A stretch of 58,085 nucleotides of DNA from Candidatus Chloroploca sp. Khr17 (GTDB taxonomy: Bacteria > Chloroflexota > Chloroflexia > Chloroflexales > Chloroflexaceae). Below the pieces are notes generated by a model, which did no database searches, was not told the DNA's origin, and saw nothing but the letters and a program-made list of their open reading frames with translations. The stretch covers positions 1 through 58,085 of the forward strand of contig NZ_RYFF01000036.1 in NCBI RefSeq assembly GCF_004138165.1, written 5' to 3'. The position numbers were made by a program, and so were the translations under genes. Positions 37,401 to 45,475 of the stretch are shown here, piece by piece. How positions within the stretch are numbered: position 1 is the first letter of the stretch; every line of letters begins with the position of its first letter.

Positions 37401-38783
37401 GCCAAAGGCGAGATCAAAGGCGTGCTCGAGGTCTATCACCGTACGCCGCTGCGTCCCGAACACGGCTGGCTAGAATTTCTCGAAACGCTGGCAGGCCAGG
37501 CTGCCATTGCCATTGACAATGCACAATTGTTCCAGAACCTCCAGCGTTCCAATGCCGAGCTTGAACAGCGCGTGGCTGAACGCACCGCCGAGTTGTATCG
37601 CGCAAATGCCGAGCTTAAGCATGCCAACCGGGCCAAGGACGCCTTCCTGGCAAACATGAGTCATGAACTGCGCACCCCACTCAATAGCATCATGGGTATG
37701 GCCGAGGTGCTAAACGAGGGTCTGCGCGGCCCGCTCAATGAAAGACAACAGCTGTATGTTAAAAATATTTATGCCAGTGGACAACACCTGCTCAGCTTGA
37801 TCAACGATATCCTCGATCTCGCGAAGATCGATGCGGGCAAGATCAATCTCAACCTCGAAACGGTGCTTGTGAACGATGTGTGCCAGGCCAGCCTGATCTT
37901 CATCAAAGAAATGGCGCTCAAGAAAGCTATCGAGGTCAGCTATCGCGCCACGCCTACCTCACTCATGATCACAGCCGATGCTCGCCGATTAAAGCAAATC
38001 CTGGTCAATCTGCTGACCAATGCGGTCAAATTTACGCCAGCCAACGGCAAGGTGGCCTTTGAGATACACGCAGATGCCGAGCAGGAACTGGTACGCTTTG
38101 CCATTCGTGATACCGGTATTGGTATTGCCCTCGATGAACTACCAAAACTCTTCAATCCCTTTACCCAGGTCGATAGTAGTCTCACCAGAGCACAGGAGGG
38201 AACCGGGCTTGGCTTGGCCCTCGTGCGCCGCCTCGTCGAGTTGCACAGAGGAAGTATCGCGGTCGAAAGTGACCTTGGACAGGGCAGTTGTTTCACCGTC
38301 AGTTTGCCCTGGGTGAGCGAGGTGAGCGCATCATCGCTTGCCCACCCGCCCATCGAAGCCTTAAAGGTCACCCCCATCGCCTCCAGGTACCAGGGCACGA
38401 TCTTACTGGTCGAGGATCATGCGATGACGGTTACGACCATCAAGGATCTTCTCACCAACCATGGCTATAACGTGGTTAGCGCCGAAAACGGCCTGGAAGC
38501 CATTCAGATGGCAGAGGCGATCACGCCCGACCTGATCTTGATGGATATCCAGATGCCAGTGATGGATGGTTTGGAAGCAACACGACGTTTACGCGCCAAT
38601 GTGCGCTTTGCCAACACACCAATTATCGCGCTGACCGCGCTGACCATGCCCGGCGACCGGGAACGCTGTCTGCAGGCGGGCGCAAATGCCTACCTGAGCA
38701 AACCAGTAAATCTAAAGACATTAATCAAAGTGATCGACTCGATCACTGGCGATGCGCGTCCTCAAACACCGCAGCAACCATAA
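34491..38783 (+). CDS. Hybrid sensor histidine kinase with five PAS and two GAF domains
   Basis: A 1430-residue soluble kinase with no clear membrane helix. Order: PAS (about 35-155), PAS (165-285), PAS (295-410), GAF (420-580), PAS (590-715), PAS (725-845), GAF (855-1010), coiled coil (EQRVAERTAELYRANAEL), HisKA with the phospho-His in MSHELRTPLNS (about 1057), HATPase (NLLTNAVKF, DTGIGI, GTGLGLAL) and a receiver domain with the phospho-Asp in LILMDIQMP (about 1350). PAS domains are each followed by a PAC-type G...RDIT segment. ATG at 34491 after AGGAAC is preferred; a GTG at 34446 would add 15 residues. No partner regulator is adjacent. Its stop abuts the next gene's stop. Confidence 0.92.
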   Translation: MQNNLDDSEELLEPSPGTNMDSTEDKRLTAEQWESYERFRSFIEHANDIIYAVSPVGLFTYVSPNWREFMGESAEEALGRSFEPYVHPEDVHLCREFLEKTLTTGEKQSGLQYRVQHQDGSWRWHVSNGAALRDANGTITGYVGIARDVTDVKRSEDALQEAFTRLELLARHVPGVLYQYCRRPDGSAYFPYATAGIQDIYGVTPEQVVQDGTGVLNVLHPEDLERVIESIEESARTLNDWHAEYRVNHPDGRTIWVEGTATPMPLPNGNILWHGYVRDITERVLVEKNIREREALLSGILDNLQDAYFRADLSGRFTFVNRAAPLTYGFSSAAQMIGMPAEELYADKAQREALLNELRSKESVTDWVAQARRSDGSTFWASMNARLIRDDDGHLIGTEGVVRDITARKVAEDDLHERLRIETLVADLAARFVSVDAEHCGSEIEHALHRICDCIDLDMGAIWQLADRRDPNTLVLKYLYHRDDDPPLPNVVKAQESFPWMLEQLRKTGTTVVMNDVAALPAEASRDKEVYTRFSVTNSVNVPLQDGDGTLIGVLAFSTKKKRTISEIVVSRIEMFANILFALLERTYAEVALKESEERYEVVAARSGTYTWEVNVRGLYTFVSPLVQRVLGYHPDQLVGKKHFYDLAPPEEREALKEDFLRIMRVGDDMLAYEHRILTSDGCVIWVITSGVPRRNEQGNVIGYRGWDSDVTERKQSELALRTLTDRYREAQHMGSIGHWNFDPAAMEFRGSEQTNRIYGFPPGVVMAYDDIYALLAQADAERVVTRLFALAAEGEPFEEEFAIQLRGTNETRVIWAIGERVFDDYGKPQIHGILQDITERKAAEEQIRLQLRRLNGLRKIDTAISSSADLCVSLEVVLEQVLLQLKVDAGIILLYDPTTQTLKHAVNHGFRSANIGMRHVTLDEGYAGRVVLEHAMIHIPGLMKEDKQPSEALWLADEKFVDYYGVPLIAKGEIKGVLEVYHRTPLRPEHGWLEFLETLAGQAAIAIDNAQLFQNLQRSNAELEQRVAERTAELYRANAELKHANRAKDAFLANMSHELRTPLNSIMGMAEVLNEGLRGPLNERQQLYVKNIYASGQHLLSLINDILDLAKIDAGKINLNLETVLVNDVCQASLIFIKEMALKKAIEVSYRATPTSLMITADARRLKQILVNLLTNAVKFTPANGKVAFEIHADAEQELVRFAIRDTGIGIALDELPKLFNPFTQVDSSLTRAQEGTGLGLALVRRLVELHRGSIAVESDLGQGSCFTVSLPWVSEVSASSLAHPPIEALKVTPIASRYQGTILLVEDHAMTVTTIKDLLTNHGYNVVSAENGLEAIQMAEAITPDLILMDIQMPVMDGLEATRRLRANVRFANTPIIALTALTMPGDRERCLQAGANAYLSKPVNLKTLIKVIDSITGDARPQTPQQP

Positions 38784-39662
38784 TCACGCACGGGCTGGCT
38801 CCCGAAGGAACGGCAGCATCGCCGCAGCCAAATCGTCGGGAGCCTCTTCCTGCACGTAGTGGCCCACCGTCGCCAGTTCCACCGTGCGGGCCGAGGGGAA
38901 ACGCGCCTGCCAGCGCCGCAGCTCTTTCGGGCGGAAAGCAATGTCTTTCATCCCCCAGACGATCAGCTTAGGAAGCGCCTCCACCGTATCCATACGCTCC
39001 CAGATCTCACCCAGCCAGGCTGATGAACCAACGATCTGCCCAGGAAAGACATGGCAGCCAATGCGCTCGGCGGGAGTAGCCAGATGCTGCAAATAGTGCC
39101 GGTGGGCCTCACGACTAAGCTTGCGCTTGTCACCAAAGGATTGGCGCAGCACTGACCATGCAAAGAAGTTGTAGCGCATGATCAACACACGACCGATGGG
39201 TCCGCCCATGATGCCACTGAACGCGATGTAATACGGATCGCGGTTGACCGGCCAGGCCCAGGTATTGATGATGACAATGCGGGCAACATTAGCGGGGTGG
39301 TTGAGTGCGTAGGAAAGACCGAGCGGGCCGCCCCAGTCTTGCATGACCAGGGTGATCTTTTGCAACCCCAAGCCCTCGATAAAGGCGGTCAGGTTAGCGG
39401 CGTGATCCTTCGGCAGGTACGACCACTGTTCCGGCTTGTCCGAAAGACCAAAGCCAAGGTGATCCATCGCGATGCAACGGTACTCCGGCTGCAGCCGCTT
39501 GATCAGATTGCGGTACAAGAACGACCAGGTCGGGTTGCCGTGAATCATGACGATTGGCTCACCGCTTCCCTCGTCGACGTAGTGCATGCGACCCGCCGGC
39601 ACGCTGAAGAACTGCGATGCAAATGGATATTCTTCTCGATTGATCCAAGCTGAATTGCTCAT
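38784..39662 (-). CDS. Haloalkane dehalogenase-like alpha/beta hydrolase
   Basis: A 292-residue alpha/beta hydrolase. The oxyanion and halide-contact motif is IHGNPTWSFLYR (about residue 39), the nucleophile is the Asp in LVMQDWGGPLG (about 108) with the adjacent halide-binding Trp, the acid is probably Asp in WGMKDIAF (about 243), and the His is in GHYVQEEAPDD (about 270). A D in the nucleophile elbow with W next to it is diagnostic of haloalkane dehalogenases, as opposed to serine esterases. The natural substrate is unknown. Its stop is directly adjacent to the stop of the convergent kinase gene, with no terminator between. Confidence 0.85.
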   Translation of the reverse strand: MSNSAWINREEYPFASQFFSVPAGRMHYVDEGSGEPIVMIHGNPTWSFLYRNLIKRLQPEYRCIAMDHLGFGLSDKPEQWSYLPKDHAANLTAFIEGLGLQKITLVMQDWGGPLGLSYALNHPANVARIVIINTWAWPVNRDPYYIAFSGIMGGPIGRVLIMRYNFFAWSVLRQSFGDKRKLSREAHRHYLQHLATPAERIGCHVFPGQIVGSSAWLGEIWERMDTVEALPKLIVWGMKDIAFRPKELRRWQARFPSARTVELATVGHYVQEEAPDDLAAAMLPFLREPARA

Positions 39663-39680
39663 AGCGCTCTATGCTCTCTT

Positions 39681-40541
39681 TCACTCCTCAACAAACCCAT
39701 GATCGATCAACAGATCACCCTGCGCCATCGCCAGCGAGGCAAGTTCGTGGCAGCGTTCGTTCTCAGGGATGCCAGCATGACCACGCACTTTCACAAATTT
39801 GACCTCGTGATAAGCACAGAGATCCAGCATCACTTGCCACAGGTCGGCATTGCGCGCCGGTACAAGCTCGCCCTCGACCTTGCGGTGCCACCCATTAGCC
39901 CGCCATCGCTTCGCCCAACCCTTCGTCATCGTATTGATCACATAGGCCGAGTCACTAAAGAGCACGACCGGTGATGGTTTTTGCAAGGCCTTCAGGCCAA
40001 CAATGCACGCCATGATCTCCATCCGATTGCTCGTCGTGAAAGCATAGCCTGCTGAAAACTCTTTGCGGTGGTTTTTGTACAACAGAACCACCCCGTAACT
40101 CCCTTTGCCAGGGTTGCCGTGGCACCCGCCATCGGTGTAAAGTACCACCTTGCCCTGCGCAAGCGCCTCTTCATGGAGGCTCGGGTTGGAGACGGACGCA
40201 CCCACCGACACCCCTGTTCCAACCGCATCGCGCTCGGGCATCGACTCGTGCGGGGCGGTCTCTTCCCCAGCCTCGGACTTTTCAACGGTACGTAACGACA
40301 CCTCTACGCCAGGTGGTGCGGCGCGTTCGCCTCTTGCCAACTCTGCCGCCGCTGTGCGATGGCGCACCCGTTCAGCCTGCTGCTCGTACCAACGCTTGGC
40401 TTCGGCGTGCGTCGCAAACCCTTTGAAGATTGCGCTAGGAAACCCTTTGACCTGCGCCTCAGCCCCATTCGCCCCAGCCCAGGCCGTATAGATGCCCGGC
40501 ATACGCCCGACAACCACCGCGTAGAAATGCTTTTTGCTCAT
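39681..40541 (-). CDS. rnhA: Ribonuclease HI with N-terminal viroplasmin domain
   Basis: A 286-residue RNase HI that cuts RNA in RNA-DNA hybrids. The N-terminal 45 residues (KHFYAVVVGRMPGIYTAW, QVKGFPSAIFKGF) are the caulimovirus viroplasmin/RNase H1 hybrid-binding domain. A variable linker follows to residue 125, then the catalytic domain with Asp in LYTDGGCHGNPG, Glu in SNRMEIMA and Asp in LFSDSAYV. The fourth acidic position, normally D in NERCDELA, is His here (NERCHELA). The start overlaps the glutaminase stop by ATGA. Confidence 0.93.
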   Translation of the reverse strand: MSKKHFYAVVVGRMPGIYTAWAGANGAEAQVKGFPSAIFKGFATHAEAKRWYEQQAERVRHRTAAAELARGERAAPPGVEVSLRTVEKSEAGEETAPHESMPERDAVGTGVSVGASVSNPSLHEEALAQGKVVLYTDGGCHGNPGKGSYGVVLLYKNHRKEFSAGYAFTTSNRMEIMACIVGLKALQKPSPVVLFSDSAYVINTMTKGWAKRWRANGWHRKVEGELVPARNADLWQVMLDLCAYHEVKFVKVRGHAGIPENERCHELASLAMAQGDLLIDHGFVEE

Positions 40542-41500
40542 ACAGGCTGCGATGCAAACAAATTGAGGCCAAGTTGCGCCGAAAGAAAGTGCGCCACAAG
40601 CTGGCCTTTGACACTGTTGCCTGCCGCATCAAGCGGCGGTGCAAACGTGCCCAAGCCACCTTTACCCGGCGCGATCGTGAGAATGCCGCCCCCAACGCCA
40701 CTCTTGCCAGGCAACCCCGTCAGATACAACCACTCCCCCGAGGTCTCATACATCCCGGCCGTCGCCATCACCGCCAGCACATACCGGCATACACCCGCGT
40801 CAATAACCCGCACCCCGGTGACCGGATTGACCCCACCATCAGCGAGCGTCGCCCCCATGATCGCCAGATCTTTCGTGGTGACATTGAGTGACGACTGGCG
40901 CGTATAAAGATCGAGCGTCGCAGGCGCATCAAAATAGAGCCGGTCGTAGCCCCAGAGAAACGCGGCCAGCCCGCGGTTGCGGTGATTGCTTGTCGACGCC
41001 GATGCATACACCTCTTCGTTCACCGTCAAGGAACGCCCGGCAAACGCCGACAGCCCCTCCTGGATATGTTGCCACTTGAGTTCCGCCGTCGCCCCGGGGA
41101 TCAGGCTGGTTGCCGCTAACGCACCTGTGTTGACCATCGGATTCGTCAGGCGTTGTGGATGGAGTTCAACCGCCATGATCGAATTGAAAGGCAGACCCGT
41201 TGCATTGACGCCTATCTTCTCACGCACCACCTCGGGGCCAAGCGCCTGGCAAACCAGCGCCAGCACAAACGGCTTGGCCACACTCATAATCGTAAATTCG
41301 ACCTCGGCATCGCCAACAGCATAGATCTTGCCATTGACCCCGGCAACACAGATGCCAAAGAGATCACGGGGCACCTGTGCAAGAGCCGGATAATGCTGCG
41401 CATTCTCGCCCTCGTCATACGAGCGAAACCGGGTATAGGCCGCATCAACCTGTGCCTGAACCTGTGCATCAGCAGGCAATTGACCAGTCGAAATAAACAT
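40538..41500 (-). CDS. glsA: Glutaminase
   Basis: A 320-residue glutaminase (beta-lactamase-like fold) that hydrolyses glutamine to glutamate and ammonia. The catalytic Ser-Lys pair is in FTIMSVAKPFVLAL (about residue 62). Other family motifs are FNSIMAVE, NPMVNTGALAA, VYASASTSNHRNRGLA, YTRQSSLNVTTKDLA and GLPGKSGVGGGILTI. ATG at 41500 after GAGG is chosen; the longer frame to 41590 adds unrelated residues. It is coupled by ATGA to the RNase HI gene downstream, a pairing with no obvious metabolic logic. Confidence 0.92.
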   Translation of the reverse strand: MFISTGQLPADAQVQAQVDAAYTRFRSYDEGENAQHYPALAQVPRDLFGICVAGVNGKIYAVGDAEVEFTIMSVAKPFVLALVCQALGPEVVREKIGVNATGLPFNSIMAVELHPQRLTNPMVNTGALAATSLIPGATAELKWQHIQEGLSAFAGRSLTVNEEVYASASTSNHRNRGLAAFLWGYDRLYFDAPATLDLYTRQSSLNVTTKDLAIMGATLADGGVNPVTGVRVIDAGVCRYVLAVMATAGMYETSGEWLYLTGLPGKSGVGGGILTIAPGKGGLGTFAPPLDAAGNSVKGQLVAHFLSAQLGLNLFASQPV

Positions 41501-41653
41501 TTGGTGCCTCGTAGTTCTTTTGGCATAACCGCTGCCTATGCTATTGAGGTATGATAGCATAGCACTGGACACTGATGTAGCGCAAAGCAAAACCTTGTAT
41601 GCTACATACGTCTACTGTTACGTCAACACAAGCCAAAATCTAAGGAGTGCCCC

Positions 41654-42034
41654 ATGACGGGATCGACAGCGTTTGCAAGTTTACAGGGTCACAAGTATCT
41701 CAACCTGACCACCTACCGCAAGAATGGCGAAGGCGTACCCACACCAGTCTGGTTTGCCTTGCAAGGTGAACGGATGTACATTGTTACGCAGGACAATTCG
41801 GGGAAAGTCAAACGCATCCGCAACAACGGCAAAGTAACAATGGCCCCAAGCGACGCCCGCGGCAAAGTGCTCGGTGAAGAAGTGTCTGGGATGGCCCGCG
41901 TGCTCTCCTTCGAGGAAGGCGTTGCAGGCGATCAAGTCCTCCAGCACAAGTATGGTTTGATGTACCGCGCCTTTGGTTTCTTCTGGAGTCTGCGTCGCAT
42001 CACCCCAGTGATCCTTGAGGTCATACCCGCTTGA
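41654..42034 (+). CDS. PPOX-class flavin/F420-dependent oxidoreductase
   Basis: A 126-residue split-barrel protein of the pyridoxamine 5'-phosphate oxidase-like class. Motifs include FASLQGHKYLNLTTYRKNGE, VPTPVWFALQGERMYIVT and GKVKRIRNNGKVTMAPSDAR, a pattern common in the PPOX subgroup that binds F420 or flavin. The substrate is unknown. AAGGAG precedes the ATG. It is divergent from glsA. Confidence 0.85.
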   Translation: MTGSTAFASLQGHKYLNLTTYRKNGEGVPTPVWFALQGERMYIVTQDNSGKVKRIRNNGKVTMAPSDARGKVLGEEVSGMARVLSFEEGVAGDQVLQHKYGLMYRAFGFFWSLRRITPVILEVIPA

Positions 42035-42140
42035 TCCGCTGCGCGAGAAGCACACCAACCGCTCTAAGGCCAATACTTTTCAAATAAGCTCACGCGAAGA
42101 CGCGAAGACGCGAAGGGTTACGCTCACCTACGCAAAAACC

Positions 42141-42193
42141 TTTGCGCCTTTGCGTCAAAAAAGCCGCCTTCTTTGCAAGGTATTGCCTCTAAG
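42141..42193 (+). repeat. Direct repeat copy A beside the two-component operon
   Basis: Begins TTTGCGCCTTTGCGTCAAAA and continues with CTTCTTTGCAAGGTAT. It matches 44155-44214 over about 52 bp in the same orientation. A shorter copy (19 bp) is at 47034-47052. Just upstream are three copies of ACGCGAAG (about 42092-42117). Confidence 0.8.
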
Positions 42194-42209
42194 GCGTGCT
42201 CCACACGCA

Positions 42210-42848
42210 TTAGAGCGAAAGAACCCCCTGCCGCACTGCAATCGCGACCGCTTCGGTGCGATTCGCGGCGTTGAGCTTGCCCAGGATGTTCTGGACATGT
42301 ACTTTGACGGTACGCGGCGAAATGTTGAGCGCGACGGCAATCGCATCGTTGCTCTGCCCCCGCCCAATCAAGGTGAGCACATCAAGTTCACGGGCCGTCA
42401 GGGGCTCGGGACCACCCCCACCAACGCCCGCAACGAGTCGCGCCGCAACCGCAGGCGATAACTGCGTCTGTCCTGCATAGATTGCCTGAATTGCCGCGAT
42501 CAATTCGTCCGCCGAGGCGTCTTTGAGCAGGTAGCCTTTGGCCCCGGCTCGCAGCGCCGCAAAAATAAATTCGTCGGTCGCATAGGTCGTCAATACAAGC
42601 ACCCGCGCATGCGGATCGAGCGCACAAATCCGCCGTGTCGCCTCGGCCCCATCCATCCCTGGCATCTGCAAATCCATCAAGACCACATCCGGACGCAAGG
42701 CTTCGTACTGCGCAACCGCAGCTTCACCATGCGCCGCCTCGCCGACCAAAAACACCACCGTCTCATCCTCCAACAGGGCGCGCAAGCCTTCACGGACAAT
42801 GCGCTGGTCTTCGACGATCAAAATACGGATCGGTGTAGCCATGCTCAT
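42210..42848 (-). CDS. NarL/LuxR-family response regulator
   Basis: A 212-residue regulator. The receiver domain (about 7-125) has the acidic pair in LIVEDQRIVREG, the phospho-Asp in VVLMDLQMPGMDG (about residue 59) and Lys in KGYLLKDAS. The LuxR helix-turn-helix (about 148-210) has LTARELDVLTLIGRGQSNDA and SPRTVKVHVQNILGKL. The start overlaps the kinase stop by ATGA, and an alternative ATG lies six bases later. It is the cognate regulator of the kinase upstream; the target genes are unknown. Confidence 0.93.
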   Translation of the reverse strand: MSMATPIRILIVEDQRIVREGLRALLEDETVVFLVGEAAHGEAAVAQYEALRPDVVLMDLQMPGMDGAEATRRICALDPHARVLVLTTYATDEFIFAALRAGAKGYLLKDASADELIAAIQAIYAGQTQLSPAVAARLVAGVGGGGPEPLTARELDVLTLIGRGQSNDAIAVALNISPRTVKVHVQNILGKLNAANRTEAVAIAVRQGVLSL

Positions 42849-44095
42849 TGTTCTTCATCTCGTTTCTGATCTACCGAAAGGATCAGGCTCAACGTCGTGC
42901 CGCCTCCTACCCGACTCGCAAGCTGCAGATCGCCGCCCGCAAGCCGCGCTCGCTCGCGCAAGCTGATCAGCCCGAAACCTCCCCCATTGGTGCTGGATAT
43001 AGGTTGCGCTGGGTCAAACCCAACGCCATCATCACGTACCCAAACCCGATACACCGCCTCTTCAGCACAGAGACCAACCTCTACATGCCTGGCGTATGCA
43101 TGTTTCTCGATATTCACCAGAGCCTCTTGCACAATGCGTGCCACCTGCTCAGCCTGTTCAGGTGGCAACGCAAGCCCTCGGCCAGCATAGTTCCACGTCG
43201 TCGCAATGCCAGTCCGTTCTTGAAACTGGCGTGCCTGTTGTTGCAAAACAAGATCAATCTGCTGGTCGGAAAGCGAAGTCTCAGCGAGCGTCCAGACACT
43301 GCGACGCACATCGCCAAGCGTCGTGCGAGCCAGTTCGTGAGCACGCGCCAGACGCACACGCGCCCGTTCGGGGTCGCGCTCAAAAGCCCGTTGCGCCGCC
43401 TCGAGTTGCATCGTGATCGCAGTCAACCCCTGGGCAATCGTATCATGCAACTCACGAGCGATCCGGTTGCGCTCGGCAAGCGTCGCCGCAGCACCCGCCT
43501 CACGCGCCAGACGTGCATTCTCAAGGGCGAGTGCCGTTGCCTGCTGCCGTTGTTGCGCCTGAGTCAACGCAATTTGCACCACTGCATACATAAAAAGAAA
43601 AATCGATGCGTAGATCGCTATCGATGTAAAGAGTACCTCAGAAACCCTGACACCACCCAGCCAGAGCCCACCCAGAATAAGCATCAAGTAGCTCACACCC
43701 ACCCAACTTGCCTGACGGGGAGCAAGGCTAATGACCGCAATCACAAACGGCACCGTTAGCGCAAGAGGCTGCGTCCGGGTCTCGCCACTGATCACTAGCA
43801 ACGCCGCTCCAGATAGGCCACTGAGCGCCAAAAAGAGACCGATCCGTGCGTTAGCCCAAATCACGATCCGCGACGAAACCAGATAGCCTATCACAAGGCC
43901 AAGAAAGCCGACAGCCAGCACCAGGTACGTCAGCACACGCAGTAGCGACCAACCCCCGATTACCCCGGTCACCAACGGCAAACCAACGCTGACCAGCGCA
44001 GCCAGCACCCCCGACACATTCAGCACACTCCCATGGGGGATAGCATCGTGATAATCATGAAAGGGATCATCATGCCGCGTCTTCTCTGCCACCAT
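42845..44095 (-). CDS. NarL-type sensor histidine kinase (HisKA_3)
   Basis: A 416-residue membrane kinase. Five or six hydrophobic helices (about residues 20-170) precede a coiled coil and the HisKA_3 domain with the phospho-His in RNRIARELHDTIAQGLTAI (about 218). The HATPase follows, with IVQEALVNIEKHA, VWVRDDGVGFD and GFGLISLRERARLAGG. The start is uncertain: ATG at 44095 follows an AGGAGAG at a long spacing; longer starts up to 44149 would reach into the direct repeat. The operon with the regulator gene is bounded by direct repeats on both sides. Confidence 0.9.
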   Translation of the reverse strand: MVAEKTRHDDPFHDYHDAIPHGSVLNVSGVLAALVSVGLPLVTGVIGGWSLLRVLTYLVLAVGFLGLVIGYLVSSRIVIWANARIGLFLALSGLSGAALLVISGETRTQPLALTVPFVIAVISLAPRQASWVGVSYLMLILGGLWLGGVRVSEVLFTSIAIYASIFLFMYAVVQIALTQAQQRQQATALALENARLAREAGAAATLAERNRIARELHDTIAQGLTAITMQLEAAQRAFERDPERARVRLARAHELARTTLGDVRRSVWTLAETSLSDQQIDLVLQQQARQFQERTGIATTWNYAGRGLALPPEQAEQVARIVQEALVNIEKHAYARHVEVGLCAEEAVYRVWVRDDGVGFDPAQPISSTNGGGFGLISLRERARLAGGDLQLASRVGGGTTLSLILSVDQKRDEEQ

Positions 44096-44154
44096 AGACA
44101 ACCTAAACTCTCCTGTGCGCCCGATCGGGTTTGTTTGATCCATCTCCACACAGC

Positions 44155-44214
44155 TTTGCGCCTTTGCGCCTTTGCGTCAAAAAAACCACCTTCTTTGCAA
44201 GATATGGCCCGTAA
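44155..44214 (+). repeat. Direct repeat copy B beside the two-component operon
   Basis: TTTGCGCCTTTGCGCCTTTG then CGTCAAAAAAACCACC and CTTCTTTGCAAGATATGGCC. It has one extra TTTGCGCC-type unit compared with copy A at 42141-42193 and is otherwise collinear. Both copies point the same way. Confidence 0.8.
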
Positions 44215-44258
44215 ACCTCCAGCGGGGGAGGGTTGGGGAGGGGGTGGCCTCACCCCCA

Positions 44259-44765
44259 TTATAACAACGACACCACATCGGCCTCAACAACCGTATGCAC
44301 CTCCTGAGCCATCCGCGCCCGGGCACTCTGCTTGCCGCGCACCACCGGCATCAAGCGCCCGGCTTTACCCAAGCCAAGCGCGGGAACCCCGGCATAGAGC
44401 GTCTCATAATTGCCTGGCGTCACCCGATACGTCTCGTGCCAAATCCCCACAGCCCCGCCACTCTTACGCACACGCTGATGAAAAGCCTGCCAGGCCGGCA
44501 GATGCGCATGCTCACGACTACGGGCATACGCCTCGAGATGCTCAAACGAGCGCCAATACTGTACCATCACTGGCAACATTCCCATCGAACCAAGAAAACC
44601 CAATTCAGGTTGCGCCTCCAACTCGCGCAACATCCGCGGCATCGCAAGAAATGCTGGCAACCAAGCTGGCACATTCCACCACTGATTAATTCGCATCCCA
44701 ATCAAAAACACCACAAACTCACCCTCAATGTCCGCCGTCATTGGTTGTACCGATAAATCAGCCAT
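44259..44765 (-). CDS. DUF4188 domain-containing protein
   Basis: A 168-residue protein of the DUF4188 family (ferredoxin-like, monooxygenase-related). The start GEFVVFLIGMRINQWWNVPA and the middle GFLGSMGMLPVMVQYWRSFEHLE (written here as two parts) are typical, followed by FHQRVRKSG and VGIWHETYRV. Relatives include phenylacetaldoxime dehydratase-like proteins, but no function is proven. ATG at 44765 after GGAGG is chosen over a longer frame that would include the GC-rich repeat upstream. Confidence 0.8.
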   Translation of the reverse strand: MADLSVQPMTADIEGEFVVFLIGMRINQWWNVPAWLPAFLAMPRMLRELEAQPELGFLGSMGMLPVMVQYWRSFEHLEAYARSREHAHLPAWQAFHQRVRKSGGAVGIWHETYRVTPGNYETLYAGVPALGLGKAGRLMPVVRGKQSARARMAQEVHTVVEADVVSLL

Positions 44766-44855
44766 TATGCATCCTCCGCCCCGCATACGGGCACGGCACC
44801 GCCGTGCCCCTACAGCCCTATCCCCGCCCCGTACGGGCACGGCGCCGCCCTGCCT
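44766..44855. repeat. GC-rich inverted/direct repeat
   Basis: Two successive copies of a block with CGCCCCG...ACGGGCACGG and CGCCGTGCC or CGCCCTGCC, followed by CTAC. Each can form a hairpin (GGCACGGC/GCCGTGCC). The same motif occurs at about 17285-17315, so it is dispersed. Confidence 0.7.
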
Positions 44856-45146
44856 CTACCCCCGTCGCATCCGATCAATCACCAGCACCGCAATCCCAAT
44901 CGCAACCAGCAGCAACGGCAACGGTGTCACCGTCAACACCAACGGCTCCCCAAGCCACGCTACCAGCGGGCTCGCCCCGTGCCACACGCCCTTCACCAGA
45001 AAAAAGAATGGCCAGGCCATCCAGAGCATCCACCACGGAAAGCGCCCCGCACACTGCCGACCAGTCCCTTCCAATGCCCCCAATTGCACCGTCTCACCCT
45101 CAACCGGGTAATGGAAAGATCGCGTACGTTCCTGAATACGGCACAT
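44856..45146 (-). CDS. Small membrane protein of unknown function
   Basis: A 96-residue protein. An N-terminal basic part (MCRIQERTRSFHYPVEGETV) resembles a short cytoplasmic tail, followed by a helix (PWWMLWMAWPFFFLVKGVW) and a second helix near the end (VLTVTPLPLLLVAIGIAVLV). It ends RMRRG. I do not recognise a family. ATG at 45146 is preferred because GGAG lies six bases upstream. It could be co-transcribed with the DUF4188 gene. Confidence 0.6.
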   Translation of the reverse strand: MCRIQERTRSFHYPVEGETVQLGALEGTGRQCAGRFPWWMLWMAWPFFFLVKGVWHGASPLVAWLGEPLVLTVTPLPLLLVAIGIAVLVIDRMRRG

Positions 45147-45475
45147 CATCGACTCCTTATTTCCGTTTCAACCATTCCTGTTCCCAAGCATACCAGTCAC
45201 TCCCGGCCTTGCCATCAGCGCACGGGGCTAACTACCCTTGCCTCAAGAGCAGATGCTGCATCTAGGCGCAAAGAACTAGAAGGGGCAAAGCACCCACCCC
45301 TGCCGCATCCCGAAGCGGTGATGTGGCATGTGCCTGCATCACCGCCACGCGGAAAAGAAAGGCCCAAACAATGGTACAATTCCTCGATAGAAAAGCCTCT
45401 GACCCGAATTGTGTCCTTCAGCCCTGACGCCAGGGCTGGCGAAGCGCATTGTTGCCCTTCATGGAGGAATAAGGT
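45147..45475. other. Intergenic region before glcD
   Basis: A 329-bp stretch between divergent genes. There is an inverted repeat GCGGTGATG/CATCACCGC with a 13-base loop (45315-45345). A TACAAT (45374-45379) could be a -10, with no clear -35. GGAGGAATAAGGT directly precedes the glcD start. I see no gene. Confidence 0.6.
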
